Assembly (NCBI GenBank): GCA_007571355.1
Contig: RKRO01000135.1
Location: forward strand, 1-10,211
DNA length: 10,211 bases
Direction: 5' to 3'
Source: Candidatus Poribacteria bacterium
GTDB taxonomy: Bacteria; Poribacteria; WGA-4E; WGA-3G
The notes beneath the pieces are model-generated. The model made no database searches, had not been told where the DNA came from, and saw only the letters and a list, made by a program, of their open reading frames with translations. This document shows, one piece after another, positions 1 to 6,680 of the stretch (its first letter is position 1; the number at the start of each line of letters is the position of its first letter). The translations under genes were made by a program, and so were the position numbers.

Positions 1-2
1 AT

Positions 3-236
3 GGCACAATACCGGTATCTCTTCCGTGGCAAATTGATGAACGCTTGAAAGCATCCCCTCACTATGCCAACCAATCGACACTTTTCTAATCTGTGTTCCC
101 CTGACTCAAGCATCGCCAATGCTCTCAGATATTCAAAAACAGCCGCGGTGTTGTTCCGATACCACAGCGCATCGCGTCCATCGTGCCGCAAAAATGGTGT
201 CCCGTAAAAAATGAGTGCGATTTTTGGTAACCTATG
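3..236 (-). pseudogene. Possible truncated minus-strand coding remnant, running off the left edge
   Basis: A minus-strand frame stays open for 78 codons from a stop at 237-239 to the window edge. Its predicted peptide looks protein-like: a stretch rich in Leu, Arg, Ala and Glu in the middle (around YRNNTAAVFEYLRALAMLE) and a basic tail. The first ATG is at 113-111, with no convincing Shine-Dalgarno sequence. The middle and tail vaguely resemble the C-terminal end of family 2 glycosyltransferases, but I cannot establish homology. If real, it is a 5'-truncated remnant or a short gene that continues left of the window. A 78-codon open frame can also arise by chance, so this is weak. Confidence 0.2.
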
Positions 237-250
237 CTAAACTCTAAGGT

Positions 251-547
251 ATGAATGGCCCAATTCAACTTCAATTTTACACGAAACCGGATTGTCCGCT
301 TTGTGATGAGGCAAAGGAAGTGCTGCAAAGTATAAGAACGAGGGCACCGTTTATTGTCATAGAAGAGATTGACATCACGGAAAACATCGGATTGTTCACA
401 AAATATAAGCATCTGATTCCTGTGGTTGAGTTGGATGGGCAGCAGCTCTTTGTGCATCGGATTGTTCCGAGAAAGCTGATGTGGCACTTGCAATGGTACA
501 GGTTTCGGAGGCTTTGGGCGAGGTTTGCGGGCGAAAACTTGCTATAG
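251..547 (+). CDS. Glutaredoxin-like (DUF836-type) thiol-disulfide protein
   Basis: This 98-residue protein is a small thioredoxin-fold oxidoreductase. It opens with a beta strand (LQFYTK) followed by a C-P-L-C redox motif at Cys15-Cys18, then an acidic helix. The segment LIPVVELDG carries the expected cis-proline at Pro57 and the Gly-63 turn that bind thiol substrates in this fold. Length fits glutaredoxin-like proteins of the DUF836 group. The C-terminal third is rich in Trp and Arg (positions 73-92). It is probably cytoplasmic, as no signal peptide is seen. The start has only a poorly spaced TAAGG just before the ATG; a -10-like TATGCT lies at 233-238 without a clear -35. It ends 20 bases before the GGT-like gene, so the two are likely co-transcribed. 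Its protein partner cannot be read from the sequence. Confidence 0.85.
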   Translation: MNGPIQLQFYTKPDCPLCDEAKEVLQSIRTRAPFIVIEEIDITENIGLFTKYKHLIPVVELDGQQLFVHRIVPRKLMWHLQWYRFRRLWARFAGENLL

Positions 548-555
548 AAAAGAAC

Positions 556-561
556 GAGGAG
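556..561 (+). promoter_or_regulatory. Ribosome binding site that fixes the GGT-like start
   Basis: GAGGAG lies 6 bases before the ATG at 568. This favours that ATG over the longer in-frame reading from a GTG at 481, which would overlap the glutaredoxin gene by 67 bases and has no comparable site. Confidence 0.8.
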
Positions 562-567
562 ACAAAT

Positions 568-2187
568 ATGGCTTTTCCATCTCATGGCATAACGCATCGA
601 TCCACGGTAACAGGAACACGCGGAATGGTGACAAGCGCGCATCCACTTGCAAGCCTTGCTGGCGCGCGTATGTTGCTGGCTGGGGGGAACGCATTTGATG
701 CAGCGGTTGCAGTCGCTTCGACGCTTAACGTCGTCGAGCCCTATATGTCCGGTATTGCTGGCAACGGGTATATGCTAATTTATAGTGCAAAGGAAAAAAG
801 ACACCGTGTGATAGATTACCTGGGTACTGCACCTTACGCAGCAACGCTGGATGTCTATCCAACACTCGAAAGCCAACAGATTGGGATTCGCGCGGGGATG
901 GTACCGGGCGGATGCGGTGGGTGGCTGGCACTCTTAGACCGCTACGGAAGTATGGATCGCGCAGACATCTTTGCTCCGGCGATTGAATCTGCAGAAAACG
1001 GGTACGCTGTCACCGTCAAGAATGCGGAATTCATGGCAGGTGCGTCCCACTATTTTTCGGAAAGGGCCGCAGAGGTTATCGCCTCGCGGGGGCGAACACC
1101 ACATCCCGGCGAGCTTTTGGTACAAAAGGATTTGGCAAATACATTCCGCACGGTTGTCGAAGGCGGTGCAGAGGCGTTCTATCGCGGTGAAATTGCCAAA
1201 GAGATTGTCCGTTTTTCCGAAGAAACTGATGGACTGATTACGGAAAAGGATTTAACCGACTTCGAGGTAAAGTGGCAGGATCCTATTTCTGTTACCTACA
1301 AAGATTACGAAGTCTACTGTCCGCCACCGCCGTGTTCAGGGTTTCAGTATTTGGAGATATTGAATATCTTGGAAAACGATGCACTGGGTGAACTTGGACA
1401 CAATACGCCGGAATATTTGCATCTGCTGATTGAAGCGATTAAATTAGCGAGTGCGGATAGAGCCGAGTACGCACCGCGTCCGAACCCGCCGATCGAACGG
1501 TTGTTATCTAAGGACTATGCCCAGGCACAGCGCGAACGCATTGGTGAACACGCAGCAGTGAGCGGTGGTGAGCGGTGGTCAAAGGACAAACTCCCCGGTG
1601 AAATCATCACTCACGACTGGACGACTGAATGCACAACCCATTTCGATACCGCTGATGCAGCAGGCAATATCGTCGCTGTGACACAGAGTCTTGGGCAACC
1701 CTTCGGTTCAGGCGTAATCCTCGGTTCAACGGGGATGTTTCTCAACAATTTCATGAACTGGTTTGACAGAATCCCAGAGAGTCCGAACGCCGTTGGCCCG
1801 CATAAACGGATAGAGATGTGCATGTCGCCGTGCCAAGTTTGGAAAGGCGGAAACCCGTTCGCGGCAATCGGCACCCCCGGCAGTCACGGTATCCTTCAGA
1901 CGACGTTACAGATGGTATTGAATCTAATAGAACACGGGATGAATGTTCAAGCAGCAATTGAGGCACCACGTATTCGATTGGTAAACCCGGGTAAACACGT
2001 CAGCATGGAAGGACGTATCTCTGTTGCTGTCCGTGCAGCATTAGAAGCACGCGGGCATGAGGTAGAGGTTTTACCGGACTGGACAGCAACTGTGGGCGGC
2101 GGTCACGGTATTGCTTTTGATCCCGAAGAAGGGAGTTTCATGGGCGGTGCTGACCCGCGGCGTGATGGATACGCTATAGGTGTTTAA
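568..2187 (+). CDS. Gamma-glutamyltransferase-family Ntn-hydrolase with atypical donor pocket
   Basis: A 539-residue enzyme of the gamma-glutamyltranspeptidase (GGT) superfamily, which self-cleaves into two subunits and uses the new N-terminal Thr as nucleophile. The TTH motif places that Thr at residue 356, followed by GNIVAVTQSLG. N-terminal landmarks (GMVTSAHPLAS, GGNAFDAAVAVA) and the tail (GGADPRRDGYA) fit the family, and overall length is near the E. coli enzyme. Aligned from memory to E. coli GGT, the gamma-glutamyl-binding residues are replaced: Arg114 by Leu85, Asn411 by Gly376, Gln430 by Phe395, Asp433 by Trp398, Ser462-Ser463 by Met417-Cys418, and Gly484 of the oxyanion loop by Ser439. 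Hence it is probably an amidohydrolase or acylase-like enzyme with another substrate. No signal peptide is visible, unlike periplasmic GGTs. It follows the glutaredoxin-like gene by 20 bases. Family assignment is firm; true GGT activity is doubtful. Confidence 0.9.
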   Translation: MAFPSHGITHRSTVTGTRGMVTSAHPLASLAGARMLLAGGNAFDAAVAVASTLNVVEPYMSGIAGNGYMLIYSAKEKRHRVIDYLGTAPYAATLDVYPTLESQQIGIRAGMVPGGCGGWLALLDRYGSMDRADIFAPAIESAENGYAVTVKNAEFMAGASHYFSERAAEVIASRGRTPHPGELLVQKDLANTFRTVVEGGAEAFYRGEIAKEIVRFSEETDGLITEKDLTDFEVKWQDPISVTYKDYEVYCPPPPCSGFQYLEILNILENDALGELGHNTPEYLHLLIEAIKLASADRAEYAPRPNPPIERLLSKDYAQAQRERIGEHAAVSGGERWSKDKLPGEIITHDWTTECTTHFDTADAAGNIVAVTQSLGQPFGSGVILGSTGMFLNNFMNWFDRIPESPNAVGPHKRIEMCMSPCQVWKGGNPFAAIGTPGSHGILQTTLQMVLNLIEHGMNVQAAIEAPRIRLVNPGKHVSMEGRISVAVRAALEARGHEVEVLPDWTATVGGGHGIAFDPEEGSFMGGADPRRDGYAIGV

Positions 2188-2418
2188 ACGTTAGGTGTCC
2201 CCGTTCTCAACACGTCCAAAACGTTATCGCGATCGGGGAAATTGGACTTGCCTTTCCATCTGGATGTACAAGATATGGACTTGATGGGCGTTCGATTTTC
2301 CCTCTTGTCCTGTCGTGCCAAGCCAATCTATCTTATAGCCAAGTAGAAATAGACAGCGGAGGAGATTTTTTTCATCCATCCTTTTTTTTAACCCTCATAG
2401 CAGCGAACTTGGGTTTAT
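2188..2418. other. Convergent intergenic gap
   Basis: This gap separates the ends of two convergent genes. It contains an octamer AAACGTTA twice (2186-2193 and 2219-2226), a CCCCG/CGGGG pair with a 30-base loop (2199-2203 and 2234-2238), and T runs near 2367 and 2383. A short AACCC/GGGTT stem near 2391-2416 could contribute to termination, but no stem with an adjoining T tract is good enough to call a terminator. Confidence 0.4.
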
Positions 2419-3378
2419 TTAATGACTTCTCAGGATAGTTCCTTTCCCGCCGACAATCCAACCCGCATTTTTATGGAGGTGGATGCCTTGTAAGTTATAT
2501 TGCACCGGGGTCGGATAACGGCTCCACATATTACCCCCATCTGTTGTATGGAGGATTAAGCCTTTTTCACCCACTGCCCACCCACGTTTCTCGTCTCGGA
2601 AAGCGATGGCTCGCAAAGTTTGGTCCACAGTGGATTTCTGTTGAAGCCATGTCCGTCCGCCGTCATTCGTATGCAGGATCAGTCCATCCGATCCGACAAT
2701 CCATCCGTGTGTTAGGTTCACGAAATAGACAGCAAACAAGAATTCGTCAGTCGTATTACTTTTCTGCCGAATCCACCGTTTTCCACCGTCTTGGGTGTGA
2801 AGTATCTCAGCGTCCTCGTTTTCGCCGCCGCCGCCAACAATCCAACCGTGGTCAGAATCCACAAAATGGACACCCCATAGATGCATCTTGGAAAGACCGC
2901 TCTGATTTTCCCAACGGTTCCCGCCATCTGTTGTGTGGAGAACAGTCCCTGACCCACCGACTGCCCACCCTTCAGATGCAGTGATGAAATGCATGTCCAA
3001 GATCCCCGGCGGTCTTGTCCCGCCACCACGGACTTGGTATTGTATGCGCCAAGAAGCCCCGCCACTACCGGTATAATGCACTTTCCCGATGCTCGTAAGC
3101 CAACCGTTATTCGGGGTCGCGAAGTTAACCGCTGTGAATGTGTCTTTCGATACAGATGTCGCATTCCAAGTCATTCCACCATTCGCAGTGGATAGTATTG
3201 TTCCAGCGGTTCCGACTGCCCATCCGTGCTTTGTGTCCGCAAAATGTACGCCGTACAGGTGCTCGCTTGTACCGCTTTCAATCTGTCGCCACTCAAATTG
3301 CACTGAATCTTGGGAGCAACTGAAGCAGACAAGACTTCCGCATAGGATAAAGAGCGCGAGGTAGATTTTCTTCTCCAT
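2419..3378 (-). CDS. Exported Ycf48/BNR-type seven-bladed beta-propeller protein
   Basis: This 319-residue protein begins with a lysine-containing N-terminus and a hydrophobic segment (residues 5-20) ending near C-F-S-C at 18-21. It is therefore secreted, possibly as a lipoprotein on Cys21, though Cys at -3 is not a classical lipobox. The rest is a repeat: a G-W pair followed by (A/I)VG, a turn, (I/V)LHT and DGG-x-x-W. G-W pairs fall at residues 52, 92, 137, 178, 225, 266 and 306, every 40-47 residues. The last blade is incomplete and would be closed by the N-terminal strand around FEW (28-30), as in a propeller. This matches photosystem II assembly factor Ycf48/BNR-like proteins, but nothing here is photosynthetic; a general envelope or binding role is likelier. 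The ATG at 3378 is chosen because GAAAGG lies 6 bases upstream and longer readings would begin inside the promoter. Confidence 0.85.
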   Translation of the reverse strand: MEKKIYLALFILCGSLVCFSCSQDSVQFEWRQIESGTSEHLYGVHFADTKHGWAVGTAGTILSTANGGMTWNATSVSKDTFTAVNFATPNNGWLTSIGKVHYTGSGGASWRIQYQVRGGGTRPPGILDMHFITASEGWAVGGSGTVLHTTDGGNRWENQSGLSKMHLWGVHFVDSDHGWIVGGGGENEDAEILHTQDGGKRWIRQKSNTTDEFLFAVYFVNLTHGWIVGSDGLILHTNDGGRTWLQQKSTVDQTLRAIAFRDEKRGWAVGEKGLILHTTDGGNMWSRYPTPVQYNLQGIHLHKNAGWIVGGKGTILRSH

Positions 3379-3435
3379 TTTAAGCCTTTCTAAATAAATT
3401 TTTATTGCATCCATTTCTGAATCGTGATAAACTAC

Positions 3436-3464
3436 ATTATAGAAAATTTGGAGCAAGTTGTCAA
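3436..3464 (-). promoter_or_regulatory. Perfect-consensus sigma-70 promoter for the propeller gene
   Basis: Read on the minus strand, TTGACA (3464-3459) and TATAAT (3441-3436) are separated by exactly 17 bases. Both hexamers match the housekeeping consensus fully. Transcription would start near 3429, leaving a leader of about 50 bases before the ATG at 3378. Confidence 0.85.
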
Positions 3465-3557
3465 GTTTTTATCCAAAAAGTTTCTTTTCTAAGTGGAAAC
3501 CCCGATTCCCAATATAAACGCTCCGAATCGCGACCGCTTCCGAATAGGAGAAAGACC

Positions 3558-3605
3558 ATGGGGATCCTAAACGGCTTTGAATTCAAACAAAGAAGGCTCA
3601 TGTAA
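3558..3605 (+). CDS. 15-residue ORF with strong ribosome binding site
   Basis: AGGAG at 3546-3550 sits 7 bases before an ATG that opens a 15-residue frame (MGILNGFEFKQRRLM) ended by TAA. The site is better than that of the following kinase gene, 111 bases downstream. It could be a leader peptide for the operon, a small protein, or the preserved start of a decayed gene. I do not recognise the peptide and see no run of regulatory codons or attenuator stem that would prove a leader. Confidence 0.3.
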   Translation: MGILNGFEFKQRRLM

Positions 3606-3690
3606 AGACTGCGTGCTAGTGAACATCTCAACTCCTTGTGGTGACTGCCTTCGGACGAAACGATCGCACTTACTTTTCACATGAGCGAAG

Positions 3691-3716
3691 TGTTCATTTA
3701 TTTGGGAATGTTCATT
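3691..3716 (+). repeat. Direct repeat TGTTCATT just before the kinase start
   Basis: TGTTCATT occurs at 3691-3698 and 3709-3716, 18 bases apart start to start, the second copy touching the ATG. An inverted TGAACA occurs at 3620-3625. The arrangement could be a repressor binding region, or coincidence. Confidence 0.25.
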
Positions 3717-4622
3717 ATGTACATCATAGGAATTGATGGAGGCGGGACAAGAACTGTCGGTATCCTGACGACAGAAACAGGGGAACGCCTTGCACAAGTT
3801 GAATCGAGGGCATCAAATTACCACGTCGTTGGTGAGGTAGAGACGCAGGCTGTACTGGAAAAAGTCATCGGTGAACTCCGTGAAAAAGTAGGAATTCTGT
3901 CAACCGATTCTATCCGTTTCTGTCTCGGAATGGCAGGCTTAGGACGGGCCGAGGATAAAAAAATAATTGGCAAGATTTGTGGTGAACTCGGCATCAGTGA
4001 AAATCGCATCCTGACGCACGACGCACACATCGCACTCGTCGGCGGCACTGAGAAACAGCAGGGCGTGATTGTTATTTCAGGGACAGGTGCTATCGCCTAC
4101 GGTATCAACGCTGACGGCAAAGAAGCACGCGCAAGTGGATGGGGGCATCTACTCGGTGATGAAGGCAGTGGTTACGACATCGCCATGAAAGGACTCCGGG
4201 CTGTTGCGCGTGCCGCTGATGGCAGAGACAGACCCACTGAATTGACAAACCGAATTTTGAATGAACTCGAACTGAACGCGCCAGCCGACCTCATCCGCTG
4301 GACACACACTGCCAGTCGGGATACGATCGCGCAACTCTCTGAAATCGTCTTTGATGCTGCCCGAACAATGGATGGGACAGCAGAACAGATTGTTAATGCG
4401 GCTGCTGAGGAACTCGTCTGTGCTGCAAATAGTGTCGTTAAACAGTTGGAATTCGTAGGGGCATTTGATATTGTGCTCAGTGGTGGTAATCTTATCCATC
4501 AGACAATATTTGCTGAAAAACTCCGCAGACAACTCGCGAAGATTGCACCGGAGGCATCAGTGGTACTGCCAAAGCATGAACCCGCGTACGGTGGGGTTTT
4601 GTTAGCGCGAGATAGTTTTTAA
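3717..4622 (+). CDS. BadF/BadG-family amino-sugar kinase (GlcNAc/MurNAc kinase-like)
   Basis: A 301-residue ASKHA-fold kinase that would phosphorylate an amino sugar at the 6-hydroxyl using ATP in the cytoplasm. The phosphate-1 loop is GIDGGGTRT (residues 5-12), Asp102 in THDAH matches the catalytic Asp of human NAGK, phosphate-2 is SGTGA (121-125), GWGHLLGDEGSGY spans 141-153, and the adenosine motif LSGGN lies at 254-258. Length matches the family, including Clostridium MurK, which acts on both GlcNAc and MurNAc. The next gene is murQ, whose substrate is MurNAc-6-phosphate; this neighbour argues for a MurK-like role over plain GlcNAc kinase. The frame is open upstream to an ATG at 3681, but the ATG at 3717 gives the usual family N-terminus and has GGGA 9 bases upstream. 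Substrate choice is inferred from context. Confidence 0.88.
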   Translation: MYIIGIDGGGTRTVGILTTETGERLAQVESRASNYHVVGEVETQAVLEKVIGELREKVGILSTDSIRFCLGMAGLGRAEDKKIIGKICGELGISENRILTHDAHIALVGGTEKQQGVIVISGTGAIAYGINADGKEARASGWGHLLGDEGSGYDIAMKGLRAVARAADGRDRPTELTNRILNELELNAPADLIRWTHTASRDTIAQLSEIVFDAARTMDGTAEQIVNAAAEELVCAANSVVKQLEFVGAFDIVLSGGNLIHQTIFAEKLRRQLAKIAPEASVVLPKHEPAYGGVLLARDSF

Positions 4623-4675
4623 AGGACGCTGTATGCAGGCAGTAAATTAAAAAAAATCAACAACATTAGCCTGTA

Positions 4676-5659
4676 ATGAAGCAGATCGCTTATGGGCGCG
4701 TACGCCGTAAAATGGGGGGCGGATATACGGAAAGGCACGTCGATATTCAAACTTGCCTCACCGAACCGCAAGGTATAATAAAAAAAACGGAACAGCGAAA
4801 CCTGAATTCCACTGACATTGATCTGAAATCGACATCAGAGATCGTTCGGGTCTTTCACGAAGAAGATAAAAAAGCCATCGCAGCGGTAGAGGCAGAGTCC
4901 GAAGCAATTGCACACGCAATTGATCTGTGCGTCACTGCGTTTCAATCGGGGGGCAGGTTGTTTTATGTCGGGGCAGGCACAAGCGGTAGGCTCGGTGTAT
5001 TAGATGCCTCTGAATGCCCGCCAACCTTTAGCACGCCGCCTGAAATGGTGCAGGGGATTATCGCCGGTGGCGATGTCGCTTTGCGCCGTTCGGTGGAGGG
5101 CGAGGAGGACAAACATGAACGCGGTGCACACGCTATCCGAGAACGGCAACTGACACCGCAAGATGTGCTTGTCGGAATCGCAAGTAGTGGACGGACCCCG
5201 TATGTCATCGGGGCTTTAAAGGAAGCACACGCCATCGGCGCAACAACGATATTTCTCTGCTGTGTTCCGCCGCCTGAAAAATTAAAAGGATGGGTAACGC
5301 ATTTCATCACACCGATTGTCGGACCGGAAATTATCACTGGTTCAACCCGCTTAAAAGCAGGAACTGCCACAAAACTGGTGCTGAACATGCTCACGACCGT
5401 CTCTATGATAAAACTCGGCAAGGTCTATAACAATTTGATGGTAGATGTGAACGCCTCTAACACGAAACTGGTCGCGCGGAGCACTCGGATTGTTCAAACC
5501 GTCACTGGCGTAGACGCTGCGACAGCTGAAGCAGCCTTGGCACGGGCAGATGGACGCGCAAAACTCGCGATTGTCATGCTTGCAAAAGGATTGAATCCGA
5601 CAGACGCAAATGCACTATTGGAAAAGCATTCCGGATTTATGAGACACATTCTTGAATAA
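4676..5659 (+). CDS. murQ: N-acetylmuramic acid 6-phosphate etherase
   Basis: MurQ cleaves the lactyl ether of MurNAc-6-phosphate, giving GlcNAc-6-phosphate and D-lactate during cell-wall recycling or salvage. The SIS-domain signature GAGTSGRLGVLDASECPPT is present, with Glu113 matching E. coli Glu83, and SVEGEED places Glu144 at E. coli Glu114, the two catalytic residues. IASSGRTPYVIGAL, GSTRLKAGTATKLVLNML and the tail SGFMRHIL also match throughout. The protein is 327 residues against about 298 in E. coli. The surplus is N-terminal: the usual MurQ start aligns with TEQRNLNSTDID at about residue 38. Neither the ATG at 4676 nor the in-frame ATG at 4712 has a Shine-Dalgarno sequence, so the true start is uncertain and may be a rare codon near 4775-4780. 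It lies 53 bases after the kinase gene, its likely substrate supplier. Confidence 0.95.
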   Translation: MKQIAYGRVRRKMGGGYTERHVDIQTCLTEPQGIIKKTEQRNLNSTDIDLKSTSEIVRVFHEEDKKAIAAVEAESEAIAHAIDLCVTAFQSGGRLFYVGAGTSGRLGVLDASECPPTFSTPPEMVQGIIAGGDVALRRSVEGEEDKHERGAHAIRERQLTPQDVLVGIASSGRTPYVIGALKEAHAIGATTIFLCCVPPPEKLKGWVTHFITPIVGPEIITGSTRLKAGTATKLVLNMLTTVSMIKLGKVYNNLMVDVNASNTKLVARSTRIVQTVTGVDAATAEAALARADGRAKLAIVMLAKGLNPTDANALLEKHSGFMRHILE

Positions 5660-5673
5660 AAGTTAAGCTATCC

Positions 5674-5700
5674 TTGTAGACGCGTTTTTCAAACGCGCAA
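5674..5700 (+). repeat. Hairpin-forming palindrome between murQ and DUF362 gene
   Basis: CGCGTTT (5681-5687) and AAACGCG (5691-5697) form a 7-bp stem with loop TTC; outer TTG (5674-5676) and CAA (5698-5700) can extend it past a bulge. No T tract follows, so it is not an ordinary terminator. Such compact intergenic palindromes are often dispersed repeats or RNA-processing sites. Confidence 0.6.
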
Positions 5701-5716
5701 CCTAAAGGAGCGGTCA

Positions 5717-6667
5717 ATGACTACGAAAGTTGGGCTTGCCAAAACCGGCAGGCGACGTTCTAACGTTTTTCAGGCGTTGGACAATATACGTGACGACCTC
5801 ACCCCGAAAGTCCGTGAACAGGTACTGTTGAAACCGAATTTTCTCTCCAGCACAAATCAACTCGCTTCGTCACATGTGGATGCGATGCGAGGCGCGTTGG
5901 ATTTTCTGTTAGGCACACCACAACCTCCAAAAGAGGTCATCATCGCCGAAGGCGCGAATGAGAAATTTTCTGGTGAAGCGTTCCAAATTTTCGGTTACGA
6001 GGCACTCCAAGCCGAATACGATGTCCCGATCCGGCTCATCGATTTGCATCAAGAAACCGAATGGATTGAGACGAAAGTTTTTCTCTCCGGACGTGACGAG
6101 GAAACCGTTCGCATGCCGAAGACCGTTCTCGATTGCCCCTGCACTATCTCGGTGGCGATCGCAAAAACGCATGATGCTGGTGTCGTGACCCTTGGTATGA
6201 AGAATATGATTATGGGCACCCTGCATAAAGAGGACCGGATTAAAATGCACGGCTATCATAGCCACGCAGACCGAGTGCTACCCCGCGAGGCGCAGACCCT
6301 CAACATCAACCTACTCCGGCTCTCACGCCACCTCAAACCCGATATCACTATCGTTGATGGTACCGTTGGGCTGCAAGGCAATGGACCGGGGGGCACCGAT
6401 TCTGTTCCACTCGGCATCGCTGTTGTCAGTGGCGATGTATTTGCGGCAGATGCTGTCACGACAAAAGCGATGGGATTTGAACCGTTGGAGATTGGACTCT
6501 ATCACTACGCAAACGAAATGGGTTACGGCACTGCAGATCTAAATAAGATTGACATCGTCGGCCCCGCCGTTGAGACGGTCGCAATATCGTTTAAGCCCCA
6601 TGAAACGGCTGAACTGCAGTTCCAATGGCAAGAAGCGAACCCGACGGATTATCTCGCTGCTGATTAA
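5717..6667 (+). CDS. DUF362-domain protein of unknown function
   Basis: A 316-residue cytoplasmic protein of the DUF362 family. Family hallmarks are visible: VLLKPNFLS near the start (about residues 35-43), AKTHDAGVVTLGMKNMIMG at 149-167 with the conserved Lys162-Asn163, VDGTVGLQGNGPGG at 213-226, and the region after it (VSGDVFAADAVTTKAMGF). A C-P-C pair (140-142) precedes the Lys-Asn motif. Many DUF362 proteins carry a C-terminal ferredoxin-type 4Fe-4S module; this one has none, so it is the stand-alone form. The biochemical role of the family is not settled. AAAGGAG (5704-5710) lies 6 bases before the ATG. It follows murQ by 57 bases and precedes the exported hydrolase gene by 13, so it is probably co-transcribed with both. 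Confidence 0.88.
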   Translation: MTTKVGLAKTGRRRSNVFQALDNIRDDLTPKVREQVLLKPNFLSSTNQLASSHVDAMRGALDFLLGTPQPPKEVIIAEGANEKFSGEAFQIFGYEALQAEYDVPIRLIDLHQETEWIETKVFLSGRDEETVRMPKTVLDCPCTISVAIAKTHDAGVVTLGMKNMIMGTLHKEDRIKMHGYHSHADRVLPREAQTLNINLLRLSRHLKPDITIVDGTVGLQGNGPGGTDSVPLGIAVVSGDVFAADAVTTKAMGFEPLEIGLYHYANEMGYGTADLNKIDIVGPAVETVAISFKPHETAELQFQWQEANPTDYLAAD

Positions 6668-6680
6668 CAAAAGGAGAATT

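Larger units (their letters stand above)
3465..3716. other. Divergent intergenic region before the kinase operon
   Basis: Together with the propeller-gene leader this is a 338-base region without a sizeable gene. It holds the minus-strand promoter at its left edge, a 15-codon ORF (3558-3605) and the direct repeats before the kinase. A TATAAA at 3513-3518 could be a plus-strand -10 box, but no acceptable -35 lies 16-18 bases upstream, so the operon promoter is not identified. Confidence 0.4.

Noticed and set aside
1..48. 15-codon plus-strand frame starting at base 1
   Set aside because: The ATG is at the window edge with no upstream context, so it cannot be told from a fragment or chance.
481..567. 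Longer GGT-like start at a GTG inside the glutaredoxin gene
   Set aside because: The extra 29 residues have no family similarity, and a good ribosome binding site stands before the ATG at 568.
2391..2416. Terminator between the convergent genes
   Set aside because: The AACCC/GGGTT stem is only 5 bp with a 16-base loop, and nearby T runs are not placed right after a strong stem.
3379..3456. Longer propeller-protein start at 3456 on the minus strand
   Set aside because: The codons at that start lie within the promoter, and the extra residues would bury the signal peptide.
4692..4778. 28-codon frame in another phase before murQ
   Set aside because: No ribosome binding site and no recognisable similarity; probably chance.
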